Below, piece by piece: positions 45,649 through 56,704 of a DNA stretch of 64,000 nt (position 1 is the first letter of the stretch; the number at the start of each line of letters is the position of its first letter). A program made the position numbers and the translations under genes. This DNA is from Babylonia areolata (Eukaryota; Mollusca; Gastropoda; Neogastropoda; Buccinidae). The stretch is taken from positions 18,158,525-18,222,524 of the forward strand of contig NC_134895.1 of the NCBI RefSeq assembly GCF_041734735.1, in the 5' to 3' direction. The notes under the pieces were generated by a model. That model did no database searches and was not told the origin of the DNA. It was given only the letters and a program-made list of their open reading frames with translations.

Positions 45649-47267
45649 ATACCACCTAGACCTATCAATCCTAAAGTAAGAGCGACTTTATAGTCTTTGT
45701 GAGTAGTTGGCTCTTCTTCGTACGATACTTTCGCTGGTTTGAGTTTAAATTTGTTATCCGAAGAACCTGCACCATACAGAAAGGGTCTATTACCAGCACC
45801 GGTAGCTATTGCAAATCCTGGTCGAGATGTTTGTATTAATTTTTTATTTCTATAGGTAAGAGTCCACCACCCGCGAATGCCTAACAAAACTCTCGTTTCA
45901 CCCGCTCCTGTCCTCGGTGTTGTCAAAGGCTTGTGTGATTTATAATCGAGCACCGTATTACTCGCATCAAGCATTGCCAAGTCTGCATCAGAAGGTGGCA
46001 CAAGAGCCCAGTGACCTCTAGACCATTGAAGAGCTTTTCCTGATGGGGCAACAAAATAGTATGCATTTGGTGGAACACTTTGGGTAGGTGGAACACTTGG
46101 ATGTTGAGTAGGTGGAACACTTGGATGTTGAGTAGGTGGAACACTTGGATGTTGAGTAGGTGGAACACTCTGGGTAGGTGGAACACTTCGAGTAGGTGGA
46201 ACACTCTGGGGTGAAACACTCTGGGTAGGTGGTACAATGTGTGGTAGTTCGTTTAATCCATCATTAACACCAATATTCTGTTCTTCTGTCGCAATGACAA
46301 TTTTATTATTATAATTAATGCGTGTACCAACCCTCAATGCCATATCAGATGGGGCCATATAAAGGCCAACACCAAATGCAAAGTTTACTTCGGATCTCGC
46401 GTACTGGAGAACGTCCTGGTATTTTTTTATTGCCGTTTGTAGGTTTTCGGGGGCATTAATCGCATCTTCAACATTAGCTAAAAATTGTTTTTGCGCATCA
46501 AATCCAGTTCCTTTTGTTGTTATACTCGTGCGCGTTTGCGCTTGTGACCCTATTAGAGCCCACACATAAGTGCGAATGCTATCGTTGAGACGAACTATCC
46601 CCGCATGTGTAAAACCCAACCCCTTATCAGGAATAAATGTTGTCCAAGCCCGGGTGATGTCCACCGTACGTCTGATTTTATCGTGGGGGCTAAAGAACAC
46701 AGGTCCCTCTCCTCTGTTTCTCATTGCCTGTCGTGCAGCCCCACCGGGGGTCTCAGCCTGAATAAATTCTCCCAAACCAAAGCCATGCTTTTCTATTTTC
46801 TGTCTCCAATCCCTCTGCCCAAATTCGGCACACAAACGCTGATAAACTGTTTTATCAAACGGATTATTATACATGTTAAATGCTTGGTCGGTGGGTAGCG
46901 GGATTTTTAACTCGTCCAATAACCTCCGAATCTGATAGTAAAAATGAAACCTATACACGGCTCGAATAAACGGATCAGAAGCTTGAAAATGTTCTTCCGT
47001 TACTCCACACCCGGTGGTCGCGCACCATACCACAAAATTGATTTGATTCTGCCACCACACTATCGGGTTGTTTCTCCACGCAAGCCAGGCTGCATTCATC
47101 TCCCCAGTCATAGTGGGGTTCGCATAAGACTGAAAAACATCGGGAAACTTGGTGGTAAAAGAATATTCGCTGTTCACGTAGATCATTTGCGTACAACTTA
47201 TTCTTTTTTCTTTATACCCGGTTGTATAGGACGTGTCCTTATTGAAGCTGTAAATTTTCTTATTCAT
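45627..47267 (-). CDS. Polinton large protein with proline-rich repeats and C-terminal membrane helix
   Basis: 546 residues. The N-terminal two-thirds is aromatic-rich with no domain I recognise. At about residues 350-398 it carries repeats of eight residues (HPSVPPTQ), encoded by 24-bp tandem units at 46075-46215. The C-terminus ends in a membrane helix (LGLIGLGGIYFLFFK). The annotated start is only 4 bases from the opposite-strand penton-gene start; an internal Met at residue 28 (MIYVNSEYSF) is an alternative that leaves room for promoters. Possibly a virion surface or vertex-linked protein; inference only. Confidence 0.6.
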   Translation of the reverse strand: MNKKIYSFNKDTSYTTGYKEKRISCTQMIYVNSEYSFTTKFPDVFQSYANPTMTGEMNAAWLAWRNNPIVWWQNQINFVVWCATTGCGVTEEHFQASDPFIRAVYRFHFYYQIRRLLDELKIPLPTDQAFNMYNNPFDKTVYQRLCAEFGQRDWRQKIEKHGFGLGEFIQAETPGGAARQAMRNRGEGPVFFSPHDKIRRTVDITRAWTTFIPDKGLGFTHAGIVRLNDSIRTYVWALIGSQAQTRTSITTKGTGFDAQKQFLANVEDAINAPENLQTAIKKYQDVLQYARSEVNFAFGVGLYMAPSDMALRVGTRINYNNKIVIATEEQNIGVNDGLNELPHIVPPTQSVSPQSVPPTRSVPPTQSVPPTQHPSVPPTQHPSVPPTQHPSVPPTQSVPPNAYYFVAPSGKALQWSRGHWALVPPSDADLAMLDASNTVLDYKSHKPLTTPRTGAGETRVLLGIRGWWTLTYRNKKLIQTSRPGFAIATGAGNRPFLYGAGSSDNKFKLKPAKVSYEEEPTTHKDYKVALTLGLIGLGGIYFLFFK

Positions 47268-47271
47268 AGCT

Positions 47272-47922
47272 ATGTATATAATAACAACCGATATTCAAAA
47301 AGACGAATTACCGCGGTGCATACCTAATCAAAGTGGAAGACTAGAAATCGCGCTGCGTGAAATAACTTATTATCCCAACTGGAAAAATATCAGTGATGAG
47401 CTCGGAAACAATTTCTTTACTACTACTGATCGTAAGATAATAATCCCAGATGGTTATTATAATGTGTGTGAATTGAATAAAGAAGTGTTCACCTCCCACG
47501 GTGCAGAGTTAGACTTGCACGCTCCGAGTGGCTATCTGAGAATAAAGAGCACCAAATCGATTGAACTTTCTGAGCGTCTTGCACATACTCTGGGGTTCCC
47601 CAAAAAACTCATCGCGCCGGGAATAATGGTGATAGGAAACAGGCATCCACGGCTCGCGATACATAAAGCACTTTACATTCACCTCTCTCAAATTAGTACC
47701 ACCGATAATTTCTATAACGGATTGCCTTCTACGTTGTTACAATCAATCCCAGTAGAAAATGAAAGATGCGGGGGTGGTCGAACAACTACGTTGACATCAC
47801 CCCAATACAAAAGACTTTCTCACGGAGATTTACCACGTTTAACACTTTCTATAGTAGATGAAAATCATAATCCCGTTTCTATTGATTATTTAAATATTAC
47901 ATTACATATAAGATATGGTTGA
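47272..47922 (+). CDS. Polinton minor capsid protein (penton-like)
   Basis: 216 residues. The sequence order matches penton-like proteins of Polintons/adintoviruses from memory: LSQISTTDNFYNGLPSTLL, then IPVENERCGGGRT, QYKRLSHGDLPRLTLSI and a beta-strand end ITLHIRYG. In relatives this single jelly-roll protein occupies the capsid vertices. Its stop overlaps the start of the fibre-like gene by 8 bases, matching a vertex/fibre gene pair. Confidence 0.75.
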   Translation: MYIITTDIQKDELPRCIPNQSGRLEIALREITYYPNWKNISDELGNNFFTTTDRKIIIPDGYYNVCELNKEVFTSHGAELDLHAPSGYLRIKSTKSIELSERLAHTLGFPKKLIAPGIMVIGNRHPRLAIHKALYIHLSQISTTDNFYNGLPSTLLQSIPVENERCGGGRTTTLTSPQYKRLSHGDLPRLTLSIVDENHNPVSIDYLNITLHIRYG

Positions 47923-48649
47923 ACCCTGCACTACGCTCAGTTTAGTTGATCTCGGAGATACAGAGGGATTTGATGTGTCGGGGATAGAAAATCAGTTGTA
48001 CGCCTTCCAACTTTCTGAAGGAACATACAAAAGAAAAGAAGTAAAAATTGGTGATATCGTGAGTGAGGATGATGTTGTCGATGATGAGCCCTATCAACTT
48101 GTTCGTTTAAACGGTACATGGCAGCTAAAACCCCTCGACAAGGGGATAATAGATTTTAAAATTGAATCACCTTACATTATCCAAGAAGAAAATAATAATT
48201 ATAGAATAAAAAACAGTGGCTGGGTGTTCGCTGATTTAATAGCGTATGATGTAAATATAGTAATATGCCAGGGGAGGTGTTATGTGCTTAAGAAACCTTC
48301 GAAGCTTAAATCTGTATTTGGAATACATTTTTATGATCTAAATAGTTTGTGGGGCTTCCGTTTCCGTATTATTTATGATGTAATTCTCGGTGAAGAGCCT
48401 GATGATTTTGTAGAAGTTTTTCAAGGGTTTTACATTAAATGGCCCAAAAATCTTGCAAATCAACCCCTGAGAATCACCATTGAAAAACAAGATGATCTGA
48501 CCTATGATATTATACCACAGGGTAGTCATATAGAATTCTCGCTTGAAGGTATTGTCACAAAACAGAAAGAAATAAGTGTTTGGACCTACCTCCGTCTTCC
48601 TCAAAATATTTCCTTTAGAAGACTACGTTGCACCAATTTGAACATTTAG
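47915..48649 (+). CDS. Polinton fibre-like protein 1 (duplicated pair)
   Basis: 244 residues. The N-terminal block LSLVDLGDTEGFDVSGIENQ followed by LYAFQLSEGTYKRKE resembles the short repeats of phage tail fibres (L-DLxDT, then G-W). The rest is beta-rich, with DDFVEVFQGFYIKWP near residue 165. Shares both blocks with the next gene. Placed right after the penton-like gene, so a receptor-binding spike role is a reasonable inference but is not shown by any recognised domain. Confidence 0.55.
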   Translation: MVEPCTTLSLVDLGDTEGFDVSGIENQLYAFQLSEGTYKRKEVKIGDIVSEDDVVDDEPYQLVRLNGTWQLKPLDKGIIDFKIESPYIIQEENNNYRIKNSGWVFADLIAYDVNIVICQGRCYVLKKPSKLKSVFGIHFYDLNSLWGFRFRIIYDVILGEEPDDFVEVFQGFYIKWPKNLANQPLRITIEKQDDLTYDIIPQGSHIEFSLEGIVTKQKEISVWTYLRLPQNISFRRLRCTNLNI

Positions 48650-49471
48650 AATATACTATAAATATTAGAAATGGTGATCCCGGAGGGCCAGGAACACATA
48701 ATATCAAACCCTGCAGTACGCTCGGTTTGGTTGATCTCGGAGATACAGACGGATTTGATGTGTCGGGAATAGGAAATCAGTTGTACGCCTTCCAACTTTC
48801 TGAAGGAACGTACAAAAGAAAAGAAATAACGAGTAATGGTGGTGTCAACAAATTCAGCGAACTTGCAGACGTGAACGTTGACGGTGTTGTTGTGAACAAA
48901 CCACATCATCTTGTTCTTTCCGACGATGATACGTGGGTACCTTATCCGGTGGATAACTGGGATTTAGATTTTGAAATAAAACAACCCTATGTTAGTATTG
49001 GAAGAAATCACGCTCTACAAAAAATACAAAATAGTGGTAAACTGTTGGCTTACTATCATACGCGTAAAGATCTAATCGTCGTTAACAGCGACGACTTTGG
49101 ATATGTTATTGGTATGAAAGGTAAAAAGACTGGTACACTGCGGTTAATTAAAGAGTTTGATTTCAAGCCGCCTATTCAGGGGTCAACTATCGTTTTAGAT
49201 ATACTCCTTAGTGGGGTGCCAGATGATTTTGTAGAAGTTTTAAAAGGGTTGCACATAAAATGGCCTGGAAATCTTAAAATAACTCTTGAGAATTACCATC
49301 AAAATTCCAGTGGTTGACCCATCTGATCAACCCGATCCCTCTATAGAATTCTCGCTCGAAGGTGTCATCAAACGTCCAGTGTTAGATAAAATATCTCTCG
49401 ACTTTATTCACATCGGACCTCTTCAGCTTAAAAGACTGCGCTACTCTCCTCATCCTGTTACCATAATTTAA
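48628..49471 (+). pseudogene. Polinton fibre-like protein 2 (broken paralogue)
   Basis: Shares the N-terminal block (LVDLGDTDGFDVSGIGNQ) and the DDFVEVLKGLHIKWP block with fibre-like gene 1. It has an extra fibre-like repeat after the first (FSELADVNVDG) and a different middle. A short overlap with the upstream gene end suggests co-expression. Broken. Confidence 0.55.
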
Positions 49472-49497
49472 AAACAAAAAATGATTATTATAGAATA

Positions 49498-50035
49498 ATG
49501 GAGTTTCGCCTACGAGAGATATCGAATATAAAAAACAACCTCGAAAAAGAGCGTGATGAAAGAACTTTATTTTATAAAAAATATAAACGCGGTGTAAATA
49601 TCGCTACAGCCGCGGATACAACGCTGACGACTCTTAGTCTCGCCCTTGGGGCATCGGGTGTTGGATTACTGTTGAGTGTCGCCGCTGCTCCCGTAGCTAT
49701 TGGAATAGAAGTGGGAGCTGGTCTCCTTGGTGTGGTTGGTTTAACTTGTAAATTTATTCATAAAAAATTAATGTCACAAGCTATGAAGCACAACGAGATT
49801 CGCGTGTTGGCCGAGTCAAAACTGAACACTATAAATTTGTCTTATTTCAAAAGCATTAGAAGATGATAAAATAAGCGATGAAGAATTTAGTCTCATTCTG
49901 GCTGAAGTTGAAAAATTCAATGCAATGAAAACAGACATAAAATCGAAACACAAAACTCAGTTGTTAAAGAAAAATCTATTTGATATTCAAGATGGTAAAC
50001 CATCCAAAAAGCTAACTAGGTCAAACGTTCACATA
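49498..50035 (+). pseudogene. Polinton glycine-rich membrane protein (broken)
   Basis: A charged helical start (LREISNIKNNLEKERDER), a long glycine/alanine-rich hydrophobic region (about residues 42-82, LSLALGASGVGLLL and VAIGIEVGAGLLGVVGL), and a Lys-rich helical tail. This style is found near one end of several animal Polintons. Function unknown; broken. Confidence 0.5.
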
Positions 50036-50112
50036 TGAACGGTTGACCCAACCTCTCTTTAAGGACCCCATGACCATTTGGCTCTCCATACACATATTTA
50101 AGCCGGTTTTTC

Positions 50113-50367
50113 GTTTTTATGCTTGAGGGCGGTATTGCGCGGTTTTGGGCTGGGGGTCGGTTGTATATAAAACCCCCATGACCGTTTCGCTCTCCATACA
50201 CATATCCAACCATCATTTTTTTTTTTATCTTGTGATTTGGCTCTCCATACACATATTTAAGCCGAAAAAAACCGATTGCACGGGGTTTTTTTTTTATGCT
50301 TGAGGGCGGTATTGGACGGTTTTGAGCTAAAATCAGTTGTATATAGAACCCCCATCCCTTATACTAC
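50113..50367. repeat. right inverted repeat of the Polinton
   Basis: Mirror of the left end. Further partial modules (GCTCTCCATACACATATTTA at 50082-50101) extend inward beyond the paired part. Confidence 0.9.
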
Positions 50368-50584
50368 TGTTTGGTTTATTTGAAAGGATATTTGGTATAC
50401 AAACATTATCATTTTCAAGCAAGATTGCAGTCCCAAGAGTTTATTTCAGAAATGGAGTGATTCTTTCACTGAAAATTTAGGTAGAGGGAGGAGGAGGAGA
50501 GAGGATTTTTTTTACTTTTCACAATGGAGACATATATTGGTAATGACTTATAATAAAAGATTAGGATTGAGGGTTATGAGGGTT

Positions 50585-50607
50585 GCGGGTACATGTACCC
50601 GATCAGA

Positions 50608-50644
<37 letters not shown>

Positions 50645-51288
50645 CACACGGACACGCACATTCTCACACACAGAGTATACAAAAAGCATGCAAGCATGCA
50701 TATACACACAATGCACATAGACAGTCAGACAAACAGACAGACAGACACACAGACAGACATACACACACAAACAGAGAGAGACAGACAGACAGACACACAC
50801 ACACCTGAACACTCACTCACTTACTCACTCACTCACACACACACTCACTCACTCGCTCACTCACTTCTGTTCTGGATGTATCTGTCAGGTCAATCAAGGA
50901 TCATGCACACACAGTACACATACACAGATACAGATAGACAGACAGACAAACACACAGACAGACACCCACACCCACACACTCACTCACACACACACACACA
51001 CAGACACACACACAGACACAGACAGACACACACACACACCCTCACCCTCACCCTCACTCACTTTATTTGTGGATGTCTGTGATCAGGTCAATCTAGGATC
51101 ATGGACACACAGTACACATACACAGATACAAACACAGACACAGACCAACACACGCCAACACAAAGACACACAGACACACCCAGACATACACAGAGACACA
51201 GACAGAGAGACAGACACGCACAGACAGACAGACATACAGGCACACATAGACAGACATACATAGACACAGACAGACAGACAGACAGACA

Positions 51289-51332
<44 letters not shown>

Positions 51333-51350
51333 ACACACACACATGCAAAC
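50585..51350. repeat. compound (CA)n/(ACAG)n array with an embedded repeated segment
   Basis: CA, ACAG and CTCA runs alternate. A unique-looking segment (GTCAGGTCAATCAAGGATCA, then CACACAGTACACATACACAG) recurs at about 50885 and 51082, roughly 195 bp apart, so the array was duplicated as a block. Long frames across it are repeat artefacts. Confidence 0.9.
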
Positions 51351-52112
51351 ACAGTCATATGTATGCTTACCACCAGCCACACCCACACACATATCAAAAC
51401 TATGTTGAACAGGAAGTTGGATGGAGGAAGACAGACTGATACCTGAAGATTGCCCTCACCTTTCTTTTTTTTGTTTTTGTTTTTTGTTTCTCTTGTGTTT
51501 TTCATCATCATTTTATCACAATGTTCTTGGTTAACTTGAATTTGGAAGAACTTTCCTGTTGATAATATGTTGGTGATGTTCAAACCTGAGCCAAGAAAGT
51601 CAACAAAGCTTTCATTGTAACCAATGTGAAACTCCTGAGGCATACTTCTTCCCATCTGGATTTATAACATAGGACCCAATTTATCCTCCAAGGGTACTTG
51701 AAACCAGGATGTATTTTCGTCATTGCAAACACTTGGCAGTGTGTCTCTTACTTATGATTGGGCATGTTCCTCAGAAACAGCCTTTGTGCAGTGGGGAAGG
51801 TTATTACTTCATTCAAAACGAGTCAGCTGTGAGTTTATTGAATTGATCAGAAACAAGACCAAAACCCAGCAATGCATGGATATGCAAAAATATGTGTGAC
51901 TGACTTGAAAGAGAATCTTTTCTCTTCATCTGATGTAAAACAGAACATGTGAATGATAATTATTTTTGTGCTCAGGCTTTATGAAAAAGATTTTCTGTTA
52001 GTTTTTGTTTTGTTGTTGTTGAGAAGTGGTGGGGATTTGGTTGAGAATGGAGGGGAGAGGTAAGTGTTTTTGTTTTTGTTTTTGTTATTATCTTTCTTGA
52101 ATTTTGAATGCA

Positions 52113-52190
<78 letters not shown>

Positions 52191-52633
52191 GTGTATGTGA
52201 ACATTGCAAGTGAGAGTGTGCACATACTCAGGTGTATGCATTGATCATGATCGTGAAGTATGTTGAATTGTGCTTTGTTTGTCTGATCAAGTTTTGCTAT
52301 GTCTTTTCTCACCCTATTTACAAATACACATGAACACAATACTAACACACAAACTTTATTGTCTATACTTTGGTACAGAGATTTTCTTTATAGCAGCAGC
52401 ACATTTCACCTTTACAGTAGCATAATGCACCCTGCCCAGTATAAATTGATCTGTTGTATCTCTCTTTCTCACTCCTGGGTCAACCTCTCAGTCAGTCTAT
52501 ACCTTCGTATTCCTGAGTATTTAGTCAAACTGCTTTTGCAGTCTTTGACAATGTCTGCTCACACAACCAGCCTCTGCTATGCAGGTCACTCATTTTTAAA
52601 AATATACTTATACCTGTAGGTATATATAGTATA

Positions 52634-52684
<51 letters not shown>

Positions 52685-52902
52685 GTGGCTCTTATTCTGA
52701 ACACAAGTGTTTTCAGAACAATTTTGTGTATGGCCTTATTCATGGATCTGGCAAAAAAAAAGAAAAAGAAAAAGAAAAAAAAAGAAGTTGTGGTGAGGAT
52801 GGCAGAGTTCCTTTAAACTTTACATCCTTAAACCTGAAGTGAGTGTTCTACAGACACTTTTAAACTCCTCACAAGCTGAGAGACATTTTTCTTTTTAAAT
52901 AA

Positions 52903-52939
<37 letters not shown>

Positions 52940-53043
52940 CGTGCGTGCGTGTGTGTGTGTGTGATGTGAGTATGTGTATGTGTGTGTGCGTGTGTGTGTA
53001 TGTGTGTGTGTGTGTGTGTGCGCACGCGTGTTTCACCCTTCAG
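51351..53043. other. non-coding stretch upstream of the mucolipin exons
   Basis: Holds (GT)n followed by (GA)n at 52115-52187, (GT)n at 52633-52681 and 52905-53030. No exon recognised. Confidence 0.6.
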
Positions 53044-56000
53044 AAATGGAAGATATGGCCAACGTGGAAGTGGCCACCACCCGGCTGGTCGTCAGCGACT
53101 GCGCCTGTCAGGAGAGGCCCGACTCTCACGAAGAAGGCAACAACCCTGATCCAGACCCCGTCACCCCGGTTGCTTTCACCCCCCCCTCACCACCGCACCA
53201 TCTTCAGGTCACGGTCCAATGACAATCGCTTCGGCGAAAACCGAGGACGCAGTGAACCCGAGGTGACACGGAGCCAGAGTTACGGGAGCACTGGGGAGTG
53301 CTGTGGGACTGGAACCTGGACCCCAGACCAGGTGGACCAGCTGCGCCGCCGCATCAAGTTCTTCTTCATGGACCCCTGCAGCAAGTTCAAGGCCCGCCGC
53401 CACATCCCCTGGAAGCTGATGCTGCAGATCATCAAGATCATCATCATCACCGTTCAGGTAGGTTTGCAAAGTGTCATTGTGAGAAAGTTGTTATGATCAG
53501 CAGGGATTCATCTGAGCGTCGGACAGTGGATGCTGGATAAATAGCTTTTGAAAATGAGTGAAACGTGTTAGAAACTTCTATCAGTTTCATCACCGTTCAA
53601 GGGCAGTATTCAAGACAAAAATCAGTTTGCCTGAAGGCAAGTTACCCTTGACAGGGCAGGGACCCGCAGTCACAGTTCGCCTTGAAGACCAGGTTATCTT
53701 TGTATTCATGAAGCACAAAGTGCACTCAGGCAGCTAACCTGTGGTCTGTAAATAAGAATCCTTGGGATTCCCTTCTGTGCATGCTGTTTTACTTCACACC
53801 GCGCCAAAGTGTGACAAAAAGAAAAAAAAGAAAAAAGAAAACAAAAGGCTTCAGTGGCAAAGCAGTGATTTGAGTCAGCAACTTGTCAAATCTAGGGGTC
53901 ACTTTCACATTCTGACACATTGTCCTCCCTGCTTTGTAACTAATTGGAAAAATGAACTAAATTAACGAAGTTCAGATTCAAATGTTTCTCTGTAATGAAC
54001 AAATTTTGATGATCTGCAAACTTTGGGCATTCCAAATCTATCGTCTGCAAGTGCACTCACTTCACAGCTACATATGTACTTGATATGGAATATAATGACG
54101 TCTGCCAGTCTCAGTACGTCAAGTTTGACTGCCAAGTGAACAAAGGATAAAATGAAACTATCAGAGGCCGTATTCAAGACATGGTGATGGTCTCTCCACA
54201 AAACACCTGTTTTCTCCTAAAATAACTACTGCAACAAAATGATTCGCCATATTTGCCTCTGCTTCGTGGGCTGTCACCCTTGGCAGATAGTAAAGGTAAG
54301 TTTTTTTTGTTTTTTTGTTGTTGTTTTTTGCAGCCCCAACATCTGCACCGTTTCAGTGGCATTACTACCACGCTGCTCATTTAGATTCCCCAATACACGG
54401 CCACACCCGGGCTCGTCCATCGCAGTTCCAGCGTCGGCAGTCCACAGGGAACCATCGATGTTAGGTCGCCAGGAGGCCACACACCAGAGGAGACCCTGCA
54501 CTGCTGCTGAGTCACTTCGGTGATGTTCAGTGGTGCCTGTTCTGTTTTAACGTACTTAGGACACCACCTACTAAGCCCCCTACTAACGACAATAATGGCT
54601 TAGTTGCGGAGCCAGACTGAGTGAGCGTCCCTCCCAGATTGGAGACCACCACCACGCCCCTCAAACAACAGCCCCCCATGAATCTGCCGACACTGACGAC
54701 ATTGACAGGACTCACCCCAAGCATGGAAGTGGAGGGGAATCGAAACTGAGGTCACTATGAGAGCAGGGCATGAAAGGCCACAGACTTCGAGACTATTTTG
54801 TTTTTATATTGATGACGATGAAGGAGGATGACGATGATGATGACGATGTTGCTATGGAGGTCCATTTTTGGTTTGGGACTGCGTGACAAGGCTGTACTCT
54901 ATGCTTCCTGTCATAATGATATCCCGGTGTTAACCAGGCCCGAGAGATACAGACACTTGCAGTGTTGGTCAGGTAATTAGAACGACACACCCAAAGACGC
55001 ATCCTTGAAGTGGATGACACTCGACTGTGTGGTCCCAGTCTCCCCATTTAAGCCCACAGCACACTCAATTCTGGGTAGGAGCTGGCCACGGGCCGAAAAA
55101 CCCACCTCCGCTGGGATTTGAACCCGCGTCCTCCCAGCCGTCAGTTCGTGACGCTAACCACTTCGCCATGGCGGCTGGTGATAGTAAAGGTAAGTTGCCT
55201 TCGGATTTGTAAAACTGCAGGTAGGTTTATGTGTTCCTGAACACTGGTCATTGCTTACCCTCGGGCAGTTTGCCTTGCCTCAGGCAGATTACCCGCAGGC
55301 ACACATCAGTTTAACTGCAGGCACGATGGTCTCTTGAATACAGCCCCAGGTGGGTCTTAGTGGTGTCATTGTGACACAGTTGTGTCAGTTTCATCACTGT
55401 TCAGGTGTGGTCTGTGTGATGTCATTGTGACACAGTTGTGTCAGTTTCATCACCATTCAGGTGAGGTCTTTGTGGTGTCATTGTGACACAGTTGTGTCAG
55501 TTTCATCACCATTCAGGTGTGGTCTGCGTGGTGTCATTGTGACACAGTTGTCAGTTTCATCACTTTTCAGGTGTGGTCTCACAGCTCTTGGAGAGTCATA
55601 ATCATATCACCTGGCAAAAGTCAAAGAATAATGAATATACAGTCAGGTGTCCTCACTAGAGTGAAGAATCATTTGTACATACTGAGAAGTCATAACTGTT
55701 CACAGAACGGTTCTTCTTCTTTGTCCTTTATACACTGCATTTTTATTTTCCAGTAGATTTCCATTTTAAGTTTGGACTGCACTATTTTTTTGACTCACTT
55801 GTGTAAACAAAGTGAGTCTATGTTTTAACCTGGTGTTCGGTTGTCTGTGTGTGTGTGTGTGTGTGTGTGTCCGTGTGTCTGTGTGTCTGTGGTAAACTTT
55901 AACATTGACATTTTCTCTGCAAATACTTTGTCAGTTGACACCAAATTTGGCATAAAAATAGGAAAAATTCAGTTCTTCCCAGTCATCTTATTTAAAACAA

Positions 56001-56669
56001 TATTGCACCTCTGGGATGGGCACCAAAAAAAAAAAAAAAAGCCTAATTATATGCAAACTGCATTTACTGTTATATTTATATTTTTTGTATTCTCTAAACT
56101 TGGCACTTTGACCTCTTATTCTGACACAACAACAAGAGGAGTCATTATTATCATTTTTTGTTCAAACAGGAACTTCTTTTGCTAAGCATGGAATTTTTAT
56201 TTATTTTGCAAACGTTTTGGTGCAGATAGTAAAAAAGGGAAATTACTCTGTAATTAATGCTAGGGGACTTAATTTATCACAAGTGAGTCTTGAAGGCCTT
56301 GCCTCTTGTTTTTTCAGGGAATTCAGTATTCATTTTGAACCATCTTGTCTTTGATAATGCACACACATTCTTGCCAGTAAAGCTGATTCTCATAATGCTG
56401 AATGCATTTTGTGTTTTTATGAAGTGGACAGTTTCCTTTCTTCTTTATCATCTTGTCATTAATAACATAAACACATTCTTGACAGTATTGCTAGTTGATA
56501 TTCATTAACTATGCTGAAAGCATTAGCTTTTTCCCTTCTTTTTAATGTGAATGGTTTCCTTCCTTTTTGTTTTTCTTTTAACTGGGGAGAGGGACAGTGT
56601 AGTTGGTACTTATCAACGTATTTTGTTATCTAGCTCAAAGTGTGTGTGCATGTCAGTGTGTGTGCGTGT

Positions 56670-56704
<35 letters not shown>

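Larger units (their letters stand above)
35568..50367. mobile_element. Polinton (Maverick) element, about 14.8 kb, fossil with about three breaks
   Basis: Inverted ends beginning AGTAGTATAAGGG at the left, and GTAGTATAAGGG at the right when read on the other strand, are flanked by a perfect 6-bp target duplication TGTTTG (35562-35567 and 50368-50373). The T at 50368 may instead be the last base of the element. Six-base duplications and AG/CT ends are typical of Polintons. Contents are the family set: protein-primed DNA polymerase B, retroviral-type integrase, FtsK/HerA-type packaging ATPase, major capsid protein, penton-like minor capsid protein and several small proteins. The exact target duplication, similar inverted ends and mostly long open frames suggest a fairly young insertion. 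It looks nearly whole but has about three breaks. Confidence 0.95.

Noticed and set aside
55061-55180. tRNA-like sequence on the minus strand
   Set aside because: A and B boxes are present but the acceptor and anticodon stems do not pair; it is the head of a retroelement with a target duplication.
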